A stretch of DNA of 64,000 bases, taken from NCBI GenBank assembly GCA_002021875.1, contig CP018627.1, positions 4,588,001 through 4,652,000 on the forward strand. The letters run 5' to 3'. The position numbers and the translations under genes were made by a program. Below the pieces are notes generated by a model. That model had not been told where the DNA came from. It searched no databases and was given only the letters and a program-made list of their open reading frames with translations. This DNA is from Streptomyces hygroscopicus (GTDB lineage: Bacteria; Actinomycetota; Actinomycetes; Streptomycetales; Streptomycetaceae). This document shows positions 53,068 to 60,320 of this stretch, piece after piece (position 1 is the first letter of the stretch; the number at the start of each line of letters is the position of its first letter).

Positions 53068-53802
53068 TTACCGCCCTATGGGCCAAGCAGCCGCCTGATC
53101 CTGGTCCTCGCCCGCGAAGCGGGCACAAGCATCGGTAAGCGTCTCCAGCAACGTCAGCGGATCCGGCAGCGGCCGCTCCGGCCCGAGCAACCACCCCACA
53201 TGCCCATCCCCCGGCAGCCGAGCGGGCGGCATCAGCACATAGCTGCCCCGGCAATGCCACCGCAGCCCCGGATGCTCGTCCATCGTCTCCGGGTGGCAGT
53301 CCAGCTCACAGGGCCACCACTCGTCCTCGTCATCCGGCGTGCCCCGGGTGGCGGTGAAGAACAGCATCCGCCCCTGCTGGAGATCGCCGCTGCTCGTGGC
53401 CACGGGCCCGACCTCGACCTCGGCCGCGCCCAGCCGCTCCAGGGCCAGCCGCCCGGCGTCCGCGGGCACGTCGAGCACGTCGTGGACGATGCCGGTGGCG
53501 GTGATGAAGTTGGCCTGCGGATCGGAGCGCAGCCACTGCGCGACCTTGTCCGGGTCGGTGGTCGCCTGGGTCTGCCAGGCGAACGAGACGGGGTGGCGAC
53601 CCGGGGTGGGACAGCCGATGCGGTCACAGGAACAGCCGTAGCCGGAGGGGTGGGCGGCCGGCGCGAGCGGGAATCCCGCCGCCGCGGCGGCCATGAGCAG
53701 GTCCTCGCGGACGCCGCCGGCGCCCGCTCCCGTGTCGTGGTCGCCGCCCGCTCCGCTCCTCGGCCGACGCAGCCACTGGGAGAACCTGCCCTTGCGTTCC
53801 AT
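53068..53802 (-). CDS. Bifunctional DNA primase/polymerase (Prim-Pol) domain protein
   Basis: 244 aa. GFPLAPAAHPSGYGCSCDR, C-PTPGRHPVSFAWQTQATTD and DVLDVPADAG match the archaeo-eukaryotic primase-like Prim-Pol domain common in phage and plasmid proteins. Here it is short and lacks a helicase part, as in the single-domain chromosomal copies of Streptomyces. The DLDVP-type acidic residues read DVLDVPAD. GAGGCGG precedes the start. No phage genes surround it. Function in this host unknown. Confidence 0.8.
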   Translation of the reverse strand: MERKGRFSQWLRRPRSGAGGDHDTGAGAGGVREDLLMAAAAAGFPLAPAAHPSGYGCSCDRIGCPTPGRHPVSFAWQTQATTDPDKVAQWLRSDPQANFITATGIVHDVLDVPADAGRLALERLGAAEVEVGPVATSSGDLQQGRMLFFTATRGTPDDEDEWWPCELDCHPETMDEHPGLRWHCRGSYVLMPPARLPGDGHVGWLLGPERPLPDPLTLLETLTDACARFAGEDQDQAAAWPIGR

Positions 53803-53817
53803 CTACCGCCTCGCTTC

Positions 53818-53835
53818 ACCGCCGGTACCGGCGGT
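53818..53835. promoter_or_regulatory. 18-bp perfect palindrome upstream of the Prim-Pol gene
   Basis: ACCGCCGGTACCGGCGGT, 16 bp ahead of the start codon, partly repeated by CGGCCGGTAC next to it. Possible operator, or a hairpin in the leader. Confidence 0.4.
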
Positions 53836-53958
53836 ACGGCCGGTACCCGATCAATGCTGCCACCATCCTGCTCCGGAAGTGGCCGGTGTCCGCATCCGGG
53901 GTGGGTGAGACCACCTCGACCGGGTGTCGATATCAGGGCATACAAGACATCTCGCCCC

Positions 53959-53964
53959 TAGCGT
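53959..53964 (+). promoter_or_regulatory. -10-like box for the glycerophosphodiesterase
   Basis: TAGCGT ends 7 bp before the ATG at 53972 and no ribosome binding site is present; probable leaderless start. Confidence 0.45.
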
Positions 53965-53971
53965 TCCATCT

Positions 53972-54874
53972 ATGATCAGCAGGCATTTTCTGACCGCCGT
54001 CGTGGTGCTCGGCCTCTCCATACCGGCGGCCGTCGCGGCCCACCCCACCGCTCGTCCGTCCGTACGACGTCTCATACCCCCGGCCGGCGAACCGGCGCGG
54101 CTCCAGCCCGCGCTCACGGCCCCGTCGGCCGGAAAGCCCGCCGTCGTCTACACCGCGCACCGCGGCGGCGCCCTGGAAGTGCCCGAGAACAGCATGTCCG
54201 GGCTGGCCAATGCCTTCAGGCGGCATGACGTCCAGGTCCTCGACTTCGACACCCGCATGTTGCGGGACGGCACGCTCGTGGTGATGCACGACGCGACGCT
54301 GGACCGCACCACCGACCGGACCGGGCCCGTACGGGCGCTGACCGCCGCCCAGTGGCGGGGCGTCCGGCTGCGCCCCGACCCCTCCCTGCGCGGCACCTGG
54401 CGGCCCGAGCGGCCGCCCACCGTCGCCGAGGCGCTGGACCGGTTCGGCGGCCGGATCACCTTGATGGTGGAGGCCAAGGACCCCGAAAGCCTGCCGCGGC
54501 TGGCGCGGATGATCCGCGACCGGGGTCTGATCCACTCCGTCTACGTCAACAGCAACCGCCCCGAGGTGGCCCGCGAGGCCCACCGTAAGGGGCTGATGAC
54601 CCAGCTATGGCGGTCCGCCCGGCAGATGCGCACCGACACCCCGCGCGACTGGCGCGGGATCGTCGATCTGCTGGACGTCGACTACCGGGCGCGCGAGAAG
54701 GATGTGCGGCGGGCCGTCGCCTCCGGGATACCGCGGGTGTGGGCGCACACCGTGGAGACCCCGGCACAGCGGGACCGGATGCTGCGGCTGGGGTGCGACG
54801 GCATCATCACGGACGCACCGGCCCTGCTGGTCTCCACGCCCGTACGAAGGCCGTCGGCGCCCAGCGGGGAATGA
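53972..54874 (+). CDS. Secreted glycerophosphodiester phosphodiesterase
   Basis: 300 aa. A signal peptide covers residues 1-23 (FLTAVVVLGLSIPAAVAAHP). TAHRGGALEVPENS is the first GDPD block with the acid-base His, DFDTRMLRDGTLVVMHD holds metal ligands and the second His, and MVEAKD is the third. It cleaves glycerophosphodiesters to glycerol-3-phosphate and an alcohol outside the cell, supplying phosphate or carbon. The TIM-barrel ends CDGIITDAP as usual. Confidence 0.92.
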   Translation: MISRHFLTAVVVLGLSIPAAVAAHPTARPSVRRLIPPAGEPARLQPALTAPSAGKPAVVYTAHRGGALEVPENSMSGLANAFRRHDVQVLDFDTRMLRDGTLVVMHDATLDRTTDRTGPVRALTAAQWRGVRLRPDPSLRGTWRPERPPTVAEALDRFGGRITLMVEAKDPESLPRLARMIRDRGLIHSVYVNSNRPEVAREAHRKGLMTQLWRSARQMRTDTPRDWRGIVDLLDVDYRAREKDVRRAVASGIPRVWAHTVETPAQRDRMLRLGCDGIITDAPALLVSTPVRRPSAPSGE

Positions 54875-55032
54875 GCGGCGGTCCGCGGTGGGCGAGCGGG
54901 CCGACCAGCCGCCCCGGCCCGGGCGGCGAGGCCGACCCTGAGCGCGGCGGGCCCCGCGAGGCCCCCGGCCCAGGCCCCCGGCCCAGACGGCGACCCCCGG
55001 CCCGTGCGCCGAAGGCGCCCCCTCCCGGCCGG

Positions 55033-55038
55033 TAGAAT
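55033..55038 (+). promoter_or_regulatory. -10 box for the Rsm22-like gene, leaderless type
   Basis: TAGAAT (5 of 6 to consensus) ends 7 bp before the ATG at 55046 with no ribosome binding site. Confidence 0.5.
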
Positions 55039-55045
55039 TCGCCGA

Positions 55046-56062
55046 ATGCACGCCCCCGACGCCGCCCTTACCGACGAGACGCCGCAGACCGCGCTCGCCG
55101 GCCTGCTCGACGGTCTGCCGCCTCGCCAGGCGGCCCAGGCGGTCGACCGGCTGATCGGCCACTACCGGGGGCGCACCCCGACCGACGCGCCCGTGCTGCG
55201 CGACCGCTCCGACGTCGCCGCCTACGCCGCGTACCGGATGCCCGCGACCTTCGAGGCCGTGCGCGCCGCCCTCGCCGCCTTCCGCGCCCGGACGCCCGCA
55301 TGGGCCCCGGCCTCGCATATCGACATCGGCGGCGGTACGGGCGCGGCGAGCTGGGCGGTGGCCGCCACCTGGCCCCGGGACGGGCACACCACCACCGTCC
55401 TGGACTGGGCCGAGCCCGCGCTCGCCCTCGGCCGCGAGCTGGCCGGGCAGGCGCCCTCCGAAGCGCTGCGCACCGCCCGCTGGCAGCGCCGGGCGATCGG
55501 CGACGGGCTCGCGCTGCCGGACGGGACCGACCTGGTCACCGTCAGTTATGTGCTGGGCGAGCTGACCGAGGCCGACCGGCAGGCCGTGGTGGCCGAGGCG
55601 GCCCGCGCGGCCCAGGCCGTGGTGCTGATCGAACCGGGCACCCCGGACGGCTATCTGCGGATCCGCGAGGCGCGGGACCGGCTGCTGGCGGCCGGGCTGC
55701 GCATCGTCGCCCCCTGCCCGCACGGCGCGGCCTGCCCGATCGAACCCGGCGCCGACTGGTGCCACTTCGCCGCCCGGGTCCGCCGCTCCTCCCTCCACCG
55801 GCAGGTCAAGGGCGGTTCACTGCCGTACGAGGACGAGAAGTTCAGCTATGTCGCGGCCGTACGGTTCGACGCCGCACCCGCCGGAGCGCGGGTGGTGCGT
55901 CGCCCGCAGATCCGCAAGGGCCAGGTACTGCTGGACCTGTGCGCCCCGGAGTCGGGGCTGGCCCGCACCACGGTGACCAAGCGTCAGGGCCCGCTGTACC
56001 GGGCCGCCCGCGATGTCTCCTGGGGCGATGTCTGGCCGCCCGAGGAGGAGCCACCCCGCTAG
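55046..56062 (+). CDS. Rsm22/METTL17-like SAM-dependent methyltransferase
   Basis: 338 aa. SHIDIGGGTGAASWA (about 90-104) is SAM motif I. The family feature is four cysteines after the Rossmann part: Cys224 and Cys230 (PCPHGAACP), Cys239 (DWCHF) and Cys299 (LDLCAPESG). In mitochondrial METTL17/Rsm22 the equivalent cysteines hold an iron-sulfur cluster and the protein helps assemble the small ribosomal subunit; bacterial function is unknown. The stop TAG at 56060-56062 is at the left end of an IS630-like element, so the native C terminus may have been cut. Confidence 0.85.
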   Translation: MHAPDAALTDETPQTALAGLLDGLPPRQAAQAVDRLIGHYRGRTPTDAPVLRDRSDVAAYAAYRMPATFEAVRAALAAFRARTPAWAPASHIDIGGGTGAASWAVAATWPRDGHTTTVLDWAEPALALGRELAGQAPSEALRTARWQRRAIGDGLALPDGTDLVTVSYVLGELTEADRQAVVAEAARAAQAVVLIEPGTPDGYLRIREARDRLLAAGLRIVAPCPHGAACPIEPGADWCHFAARVRRSSLHRQVKGGSLPYEDEKFSYVAAVRFDAAPAGARVVRRPQIRKGQVLLDLCAPESGLARTTVTKRQGPLYRAARDVSWGDVWPPEEEPPR

Positions 56063-56122
56063 TGCCTGAAGTTCGTTGCATATGTGTAGCCTTGTCCGCA
56101 TTGGCGCGCATGGGACGGCCCG

Positions 56123-56422
56123 GTGGCCGAGGTGACATTGACCGACGACGAGCGCGAGACGCTGGTGCGCTGGTCGCGGCGGGCGACCTCGGCTCAGGCT
56201 CTGGCTCAGCGGTGCCGGATCGTGCTGGGTTGCGCGGAGGGGAAGTCGAACCGGCAGGTGGCCGCTGAACTCGGCATCTGGCCACAGACGGTGGGCAAGT
56301 GGCGCCGCCGATTCCTGGAGTCGCGCCTTGACCGTCTGGCGGACGAGCCTCGCCCCGGCGCCCGACCGGAGCCGGCAGCCCGGCGCGTTGGCCCGGCCGC
56401 TCTACCGACGCCACGTCAGTAG
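56123..56422 (+). pseudogene. IS630-family transposase, N-terminal fragment
   Basis: EVTLTDDERETLVRWSRRAT, CRIVLGCAEGKSNRQVAAEL, TVGKWRRRFLESRLDRLADE is the HTH part of Streptomyces IS630 transposases. After DEPRPG the family likeness stops, probably by frameshift and deletion, and the frame runs out at 56422. The DDE domain is missing here, while a middle fragment of the same family lies at 41265-41475. Confidence 0.8.
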
Positions 56423-56478
56423 CCCTGGCGCACCTCGTGGTTCACGCTCGCGGCCCCGGCCCGCGCGCCGAGCGCCGC

Positions 56479-57072
56479 TCATGCCTCGGCGGATGCGCCC
56501 GTCGCCGCCGCGATCAGGGCCGTCGCCGCCGCGTGGGAGGTCGCGGCCACCGTGGAGTCGTGGTCCATCAGAGCGGAGATGCCGGCGCCGTCGTAAAGGA
56601 GTTGGAGCTGGTGGCCCAGGGCATCGGGGTCGGCGGCGCCGGCCTCGGCGGCGAGGCGGGTGAAGAGTTCGCGCATCCAGCCGCGGAAGGCGTCCGCCGC
56701 TTCCTGGACCAGCCCGCCGGGGCCGGCCTCGGCGCCGGCGCGGATGAAGGCGCAGCCGCGGTAGTCGGGCCGGTCGAACTGCCGCCCCTGGGACTCGAAG
56801 ACCGCCAGCATCTGCTCGCGGGGCGTGTCGCGCTCCGCGACGGCCCGGGTGATCCGGTCGGCGGTGTCCGCGTGCCGCGTGTCGAGGTACGCCCGGACGA
56901 GCTGCTCCTTGCCGCCGAAGGTGTTGTACAGCGACCCCTTGGCCACGCCCGCGTGCTCGATGACCCGGTCGATCCCGACGCACTGCACGCCCTCGGCGTA
57001 GAACAGCTCGTTCGCGGCGGCGAGCAGGCGCTCACGCGCCGACGGCTTAGCGGTGCTCTGGACACTCGCCAT
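56479..57072 (-). CDS. TetR-family repressor
   Basis: 197 aa; ATG at 57072 chosen for the GGAG 8 bp before it. ARERLLAAANELFYAEGVQC and IEHAGVAKGSLYNTFGGKE form the HTH; the C-terminal half (FRGWMRELFTRLAAEAG, QLLYDGAGISALMDHDS) is of the TetR_C_6/AcrR kind that senses drugs. It is followed upstream by an MFS pump on the same strand. Three AGAC/GTCT palindromes, one before this gene and two before the pump, are its likely sites. Confidence 0.9.
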   Translation of the reverse strand: MASVQSTAKPSARERLLAAANELFYAEGVQCVGIDRVIEHAGVAKGSLYNTFGGKEQLVRAYLDTRHADTADRITRAVAERDTPREQMLAVFESQGRQFDRPDYRGCAFIRAGAEAGPGGLVQEAADAFRGWMRELFTRLAAEAGAADPDALGHQLQLLYDGAGISALMDHDSTVAATSHAAATALIAAATGASAEA

Positions 57073-57087
57073 GACGGTCACTCCTTC

Positions 57088-57101
57088 AGACAGATCTGTC
57101 T
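57088..57101. promoter_or_regulatory. Operator ahead of the TetR gene
   Basis: AGACAGATCTGTCT, a perfect 14-bp palindrome 15 bp before the repressor start. It shares AGAC/GTCT ends with the two sites before the pump. Confidence 0.75.
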
Positions 57102-57165
57102 ACATTATGCCCCGGCCGCGCCCCTGCGGCCGAGTCCCGACCGAGTCCCGGCCGGAGTCCACCCC

Positions 57166-58476
57166 TCAGGTGTTGCCGCCGACCCGCTCGCCCGGCAGGA
57201 CCGCCGCCCCGTGCCGGCCGCCGCGCAGCAGCCCGAGCAGCGCGAACGTCGCGAGGACGATCACGGCGACGCCGTACTCCTGCGCGGTGGCGGTCAGTCC
57301 ACCCGCGTGAACGACGAGGAACCCGGCGACCACGGCGGGCACCCCCATGCCCAGGTAGGAGACGACGAAGAGCAGGGACAGCACCCCGGAACTCTCATGC
57401 GGCCGGGCCAGCGGCATCACCGTACGGATGCCGCCCTGGAACCCGCTGCCGAAACCGACGCCCGCGATGGCGGTGCCGACGAAGAAGCCGGTGGGGGAGG
57501 AATCGCGGATCGAGACGAGGGTGAGGGCCACCCCGGCGAGCAGCGCGAGGATGCCGGTGAGCATCACCGTCCGGGTCGCCGCCTTCCGCAGGACCAGCAC
57601 CGAGACGGCGGCCACCCCGGCGAGCACGAACAGGCTCAGCCCGCCGAGGACTTCGGACCTGGAACCGGTCAACTTCCGTGCGAGGGACGGACCGAGCGAC
57701 CCGTACAGCCCGGCCAGCGCCCAGACGGCGAACAGCACCGGCGCGGCCACCAGCATCGGGCGGCGTACGGCGCGCGGCAGCTTGATCTCCGGCGCCAGGC
57801 TGGCCAGCGCCCCCGGCTTGCGGATCACCGTCTCGGCCATCAGCGCGACGGCGATGGCCTGGAGGACGAAGACCGCCAGCAGCCCGAGGTAGACCAGAAG
57901 CGTGGGGGCGGGCAGGAACTGGACGACGAGGCCGGAGACCAGGGCGCCGGTCGCCGTGCCGATGCCCGGGACGACCGCGTTGGTGATCGTGCCGCGCGGC
58001 CGGTCGATGTCCATCATCCCCGCCCCGACCGCGCCGAGCGCGGCGCCGGCCGACAGTCCCTGGACGACCCGGGCGACCATCAGCCCCGACACGCCGTCGG
58101 CGGTGGCGAACACGACCATCGAGGTGGCCTGCGCCGCCAGCGCGGCCAGCAGCACCGGCCGCCTGCCGACGTGGTCGGAGAGCTTGCCCATGGTGAGCAA
58201 CCCGAGCAGCACGGCCACCGCGTAGACGCCGAAGACCACGGTGGTAGTGATCGGGTCGAAGCCCCATTCGGCCTGGTAGACGGCGTAGAGCGGGGTCGGC
58301 GCGCTGGAGGCCGCCAGGAACGAGATGGTGATCGAGGCCAGTACGTACAGCGCCACGTTCGGCGGCAGCCGCCGGCCCCGCGCGGATGCGGCAGCGGAGT
58401 CGGATCCGGAGGCGGCGGGCGCCGCATCCGAGGTGCATGCCGGTTTGGACGCCGGGACGACCGAGAGATTCGTCAT
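57166..58476 (-). CDS. MFS efflux transporter
   Basis: 436 aa (an ATG two codons earlier, 58482, is possible; GGGA suits 58476). A 35-residue polar leader precedes 12 membrane segments. SSAPTPLYAVYQAEWGFDP opens helix 1-loop and GKLSDHVGRRPVLLAAL is the loop 2-3 motif. It resembles actinobacterial DHA1-type drug exporters. It is probably cotranscribed with, or separately controlled by, the TetR gene 93 bp downstream. Both lie inside IS630-like inverted ends. Confidence 0.9.
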   Translation of the reverse strand: MTNLSVVPASKPACTSDAAPAASGSDSAAASARGRRLPPNVALYVLASITISFLAASSAPTPLYAVYQAEWGFDPITTTVVFGVYAVAVLLGLLTMGKLSDHVGRRPVLLAALAAQATSMVVFATADGVSGLMVARVVQGLSAGAALGAVGAGMMDIDRPRGTITNAVVPGIGTATGALVSGLVVQFLPAPTLLVYLGLLAVFVLQAIAVALMAETVIRKPGALASLAPEIKLPRAVRRPMLVAAPVLFAVWALAGLYGSLGPSLARKLTGSRSEVLGGLSLFVLAGVAAVSVLVLRKAATRTVMLTGILALLAGVALTLVSIRDSSPTGFFVGTAIAGVGFGSGFQGGIRTVMPLARPHESSGVLSLLFVVSYLGMGVPAVVAGFLVVHAGGLTATAQEYGVAVIVLATFALLGLLRGGRHGAAVLPGERVGGNT

Positions 58477-58501
58477 GACCATTCCCGTCCGAGGTTTGAG
58501 T

Positions 58502-58543
58502 AGACCTGTCTGTTCAATCTCGATACATTAGACAGACACGTCT
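58502..58543. promoter_or_regulatory. Two TetR-type operators before the MFS pump
   Basis: AGACCTGTCT (58502-58511) and AGACACGTCT (58534-58543), both AGAC-N2-GTCT, 32 bp apart (three helical turns), 26 to 67 bp ahead of the pump start. Confidence 0.7.
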
Positions 58544-58835
58544 ACTCAGGTCAAGCGGGAGAGGCGGTCTTCAACGAACTTCAGGCGCAGGACACCAGGC
58601 GCTCCGCTGGATGCCCTGACCTGCCCTCGATCGTCCGCGCGGCGTCGTGACCGATCGCGCCCACTCGGCGGAGCCGTACATCGACACAGCCCCGCGCCCC
58701 TTCAGTGCGCGTTCCTATGGGGCGTCCGACAGACCACGCGGCGGAGCCGCTTATCGATGCTTCGGGAAGGGGCGGGGCGGGGAACAGTCCGCCACAGGTG
58801 TGGCATCGCCGATGCTGCGGCGGTTGCCCGCGAGG

Positions 58836-59069
58836 GTCCAGCGGGACCGGGGCGACCTGTCCGTGGTCGCGCCGCATCCGCTCATAGCTCTCGGCCGGAT
58901 TCCGCAGGTACCGCTCCCCGTACAGCAGTGCGGGGCCGGTGTAGGAGGGGTCGGCGTGGGCGGGGCAGCCGGGGGGCGGCGCCGCCGGGCCCGGGTCGCC
59001 GGGCGCGTCCTCCGCGCCCGGTGGGCCCTGAGGGGCCGGAGAGTCCTGCGGGTCCTGGAGGTTGGTCAC
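58836..59069 (-). pseudogene. Cytochrome P450, N-terminal stump
   Basis: A GTG at 59069 with GAGGAAG opens a Pro/Gly/Asp-rich leader, then PPPGCPAHADPSYTGPALLY, ERYLRNPAESYERMRRDHG, QVAPVPLD. This is the start of actinobacterial P450s (CPAH, then YERMR-x-HGPVAPV). The likeness stops after PVPLD. No I-helix, ExxR or heme-Cys region exists in the window, and the frame runs into GC-rich repeat DNA. The right end of the IS630-like element lies 250 bp further on, so the gene was probably destroyed by the same rearrangements. Confidence 0.65.
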
Positions 59070-59216
59070 AGCGGTCTTCCTCACGGCGGTGGAGCAGCGC
59101 GGCCGTCCGGGAGTACACGGCAGTTGCACAGGCTAACCAAGCGAACGGATCAGGCCAACTGTCCTGATGCCACCGACTGGTGAGGGCAGGTCAGCCACAG
59201 GCGCGGGCCGGCGCCG

Positions 59217-60320
59217 TCAGTCCACCGCCCGCGCCAGCGCCGTGGCCGCCGCCGCGCGGGGCGCGCTGTCCCCGGGCCGACGCCGCGGATGCACGGTGGT
59301 GGCGAGCAGCACCAGATAGACCCCGCGGGACCGGTCCACGACCAGGCTCGTTCCAGTGAAGCCGGTGTGTCCCGCGGCGCCGCGCCCCGCCAACTCGCCC
59401 ATGAACCACGGCTGGTCGACCTCGAAGCCCAGCCCCGGCGCGGTCAGCATCAGCTCGGTGGACTCCGGCGACAGTACGGGCCCGCCACCGGCCAGCAGGG
59501 CCCGGCACAGCACCGTCAGGTCCCCGGCGGTCGAGAAGAGCCCGGCGTGGCCCGCGACCCCGCCCAGCGCCCACGCGTTCTCGTCGTGCACCACGCCCCG
59601 CAGCATCCCCCGGTCCACCTTGCCCCAGGGCCGCCGCTGGTCCTCGGTGGCCGCGATCCGGGGCAGCCAGGAGGAGGGCGGGCGGAAGCGGGTGTCGGCC
59701 ATGCCCAGCGGGCCGGTGACCGTCTCCTGGACGAGCCGGTCCAGCCCACGCCCCGCGGTCCGCTCCAGCACCCGCTGCAGCAGCAGGAAGTTGAGGTCGG
59801 AGTAGCGGCGGGCGGTGCCGGGCGGGGTGACCGGCGGCTCGGCCGCGAGCCGGGCCAGCCGCCGTTCCACCCCGTCCTCCTCGTACAGCGGCAGTTCGGG
59901 AATCAGCCCCGAGGTGTGGGTGAGGAGCTGCCGCACGGTGATGCCGTGCTCGGCGGCGGCCGTGCACTCCGGGGCGTACGCGGCGACCCGCCCGTCCAGC
60001 GCGATCAGCCCGCGCTCGGCGGCCCGCAGCGCCACGATCGTGGTGCACAGCTTGGTGAGCGAGGCGAGGTCGAAGAGGGTGTCGCGGCGCACCGGCACCC
60101 ACCGCTCGCGCGGCAGCTCCACGCCCCGGTCGGCCCGCTCGTCGTACGCCGCGTAGCGCACCGCCCAGCCGAAGGACTCCTCGGCCAGCGGGCCCGTTGC
60201 GGTCCCGGCGGCCAGTGCCACCCCCGAACACCAAGGGCGCTCCCCCTCGGGAAGCGCCCTGACGGTCTCCAGCAGCCGGGTCAGACCACGGTCACGCTCT
60301 GCTTGGTACGTCGCTGCCAC
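59217..60320 (-). CDS. Serine beta-lactamase-family hydrolase (class C-like fold)
   Basis: 367 aa from the GTG at 60320, which lies inside the end of the upstream MFS gene. LASLTKLCTT is the SxxK catalytic motif, YSDLNFLLL the YxN, and GHTGFTG the third box (HTG). This is the esterase/beta-lactamase group (Pfam beta-lactamase), whose members include DD-peptidases, esterases and drug-inactivating enzymes. No signal peptide is visible from this start, arguing against a classic secreted beta-lactamase. Overlap with a Bcr/CflA pump implies a shared transcript. Confidence 0.85.
   Translation of the reverse strand: MAATYQAERDRGLTRLLETVRALPEGERPWCSGVALAAGTATGPLAEESFGWAVRYAAYDERADRGVELPRERWVPVRRDTLFDLASLTKLCTTIVALRAAERGLIALDGRVAAYAPECTAAAEHGITVRQLLTHTSGLIPELPLYEEDGVERRLARLAAEPPVTPPGTARRYSDLNFLLLQRVLERTAGRGLDRLVQETVTGPLGMADTRFRPPSSWLPRIAATEDQRRPWGKVDRGMLRGVVHDENAWALGGVAGHAGLFSTAGDLTVLCRALLAGGGPVLSPESTELMLTAPGLGFEVDQPWFMGELAGRGAAGHTGFTGTSLVVDRSRGVYLVLLATTVHPRRRPGDSAPRAAAATALARAVD

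Larger units (their letters stand above)
56061..58586. mobile_element. IS630-like remnant with inverted ends bracketing a TetR-MFS pair
   Basis: GCCTGAAGTTCGTTG at 56064-56078 recurs as its exact reverse complement at 58572-58586. The left copy is followed, as in IS630 elements, by a transposase start (56123). After about 300 bp the transposase is lost and a repressor-pump pair fills the rest up to the right end. A TA stands at the left junction (56060-56061), the IS630 target; the right junction no longer shows one. Confidence 0.55.

Noticed and set aside
53068..53802. Prophage or plasmid island, suggested by the Prim-Pol gene
   Set aside because: Neighbours are ordinary chromosomal genes; no integrase, att repeats or structural genes.
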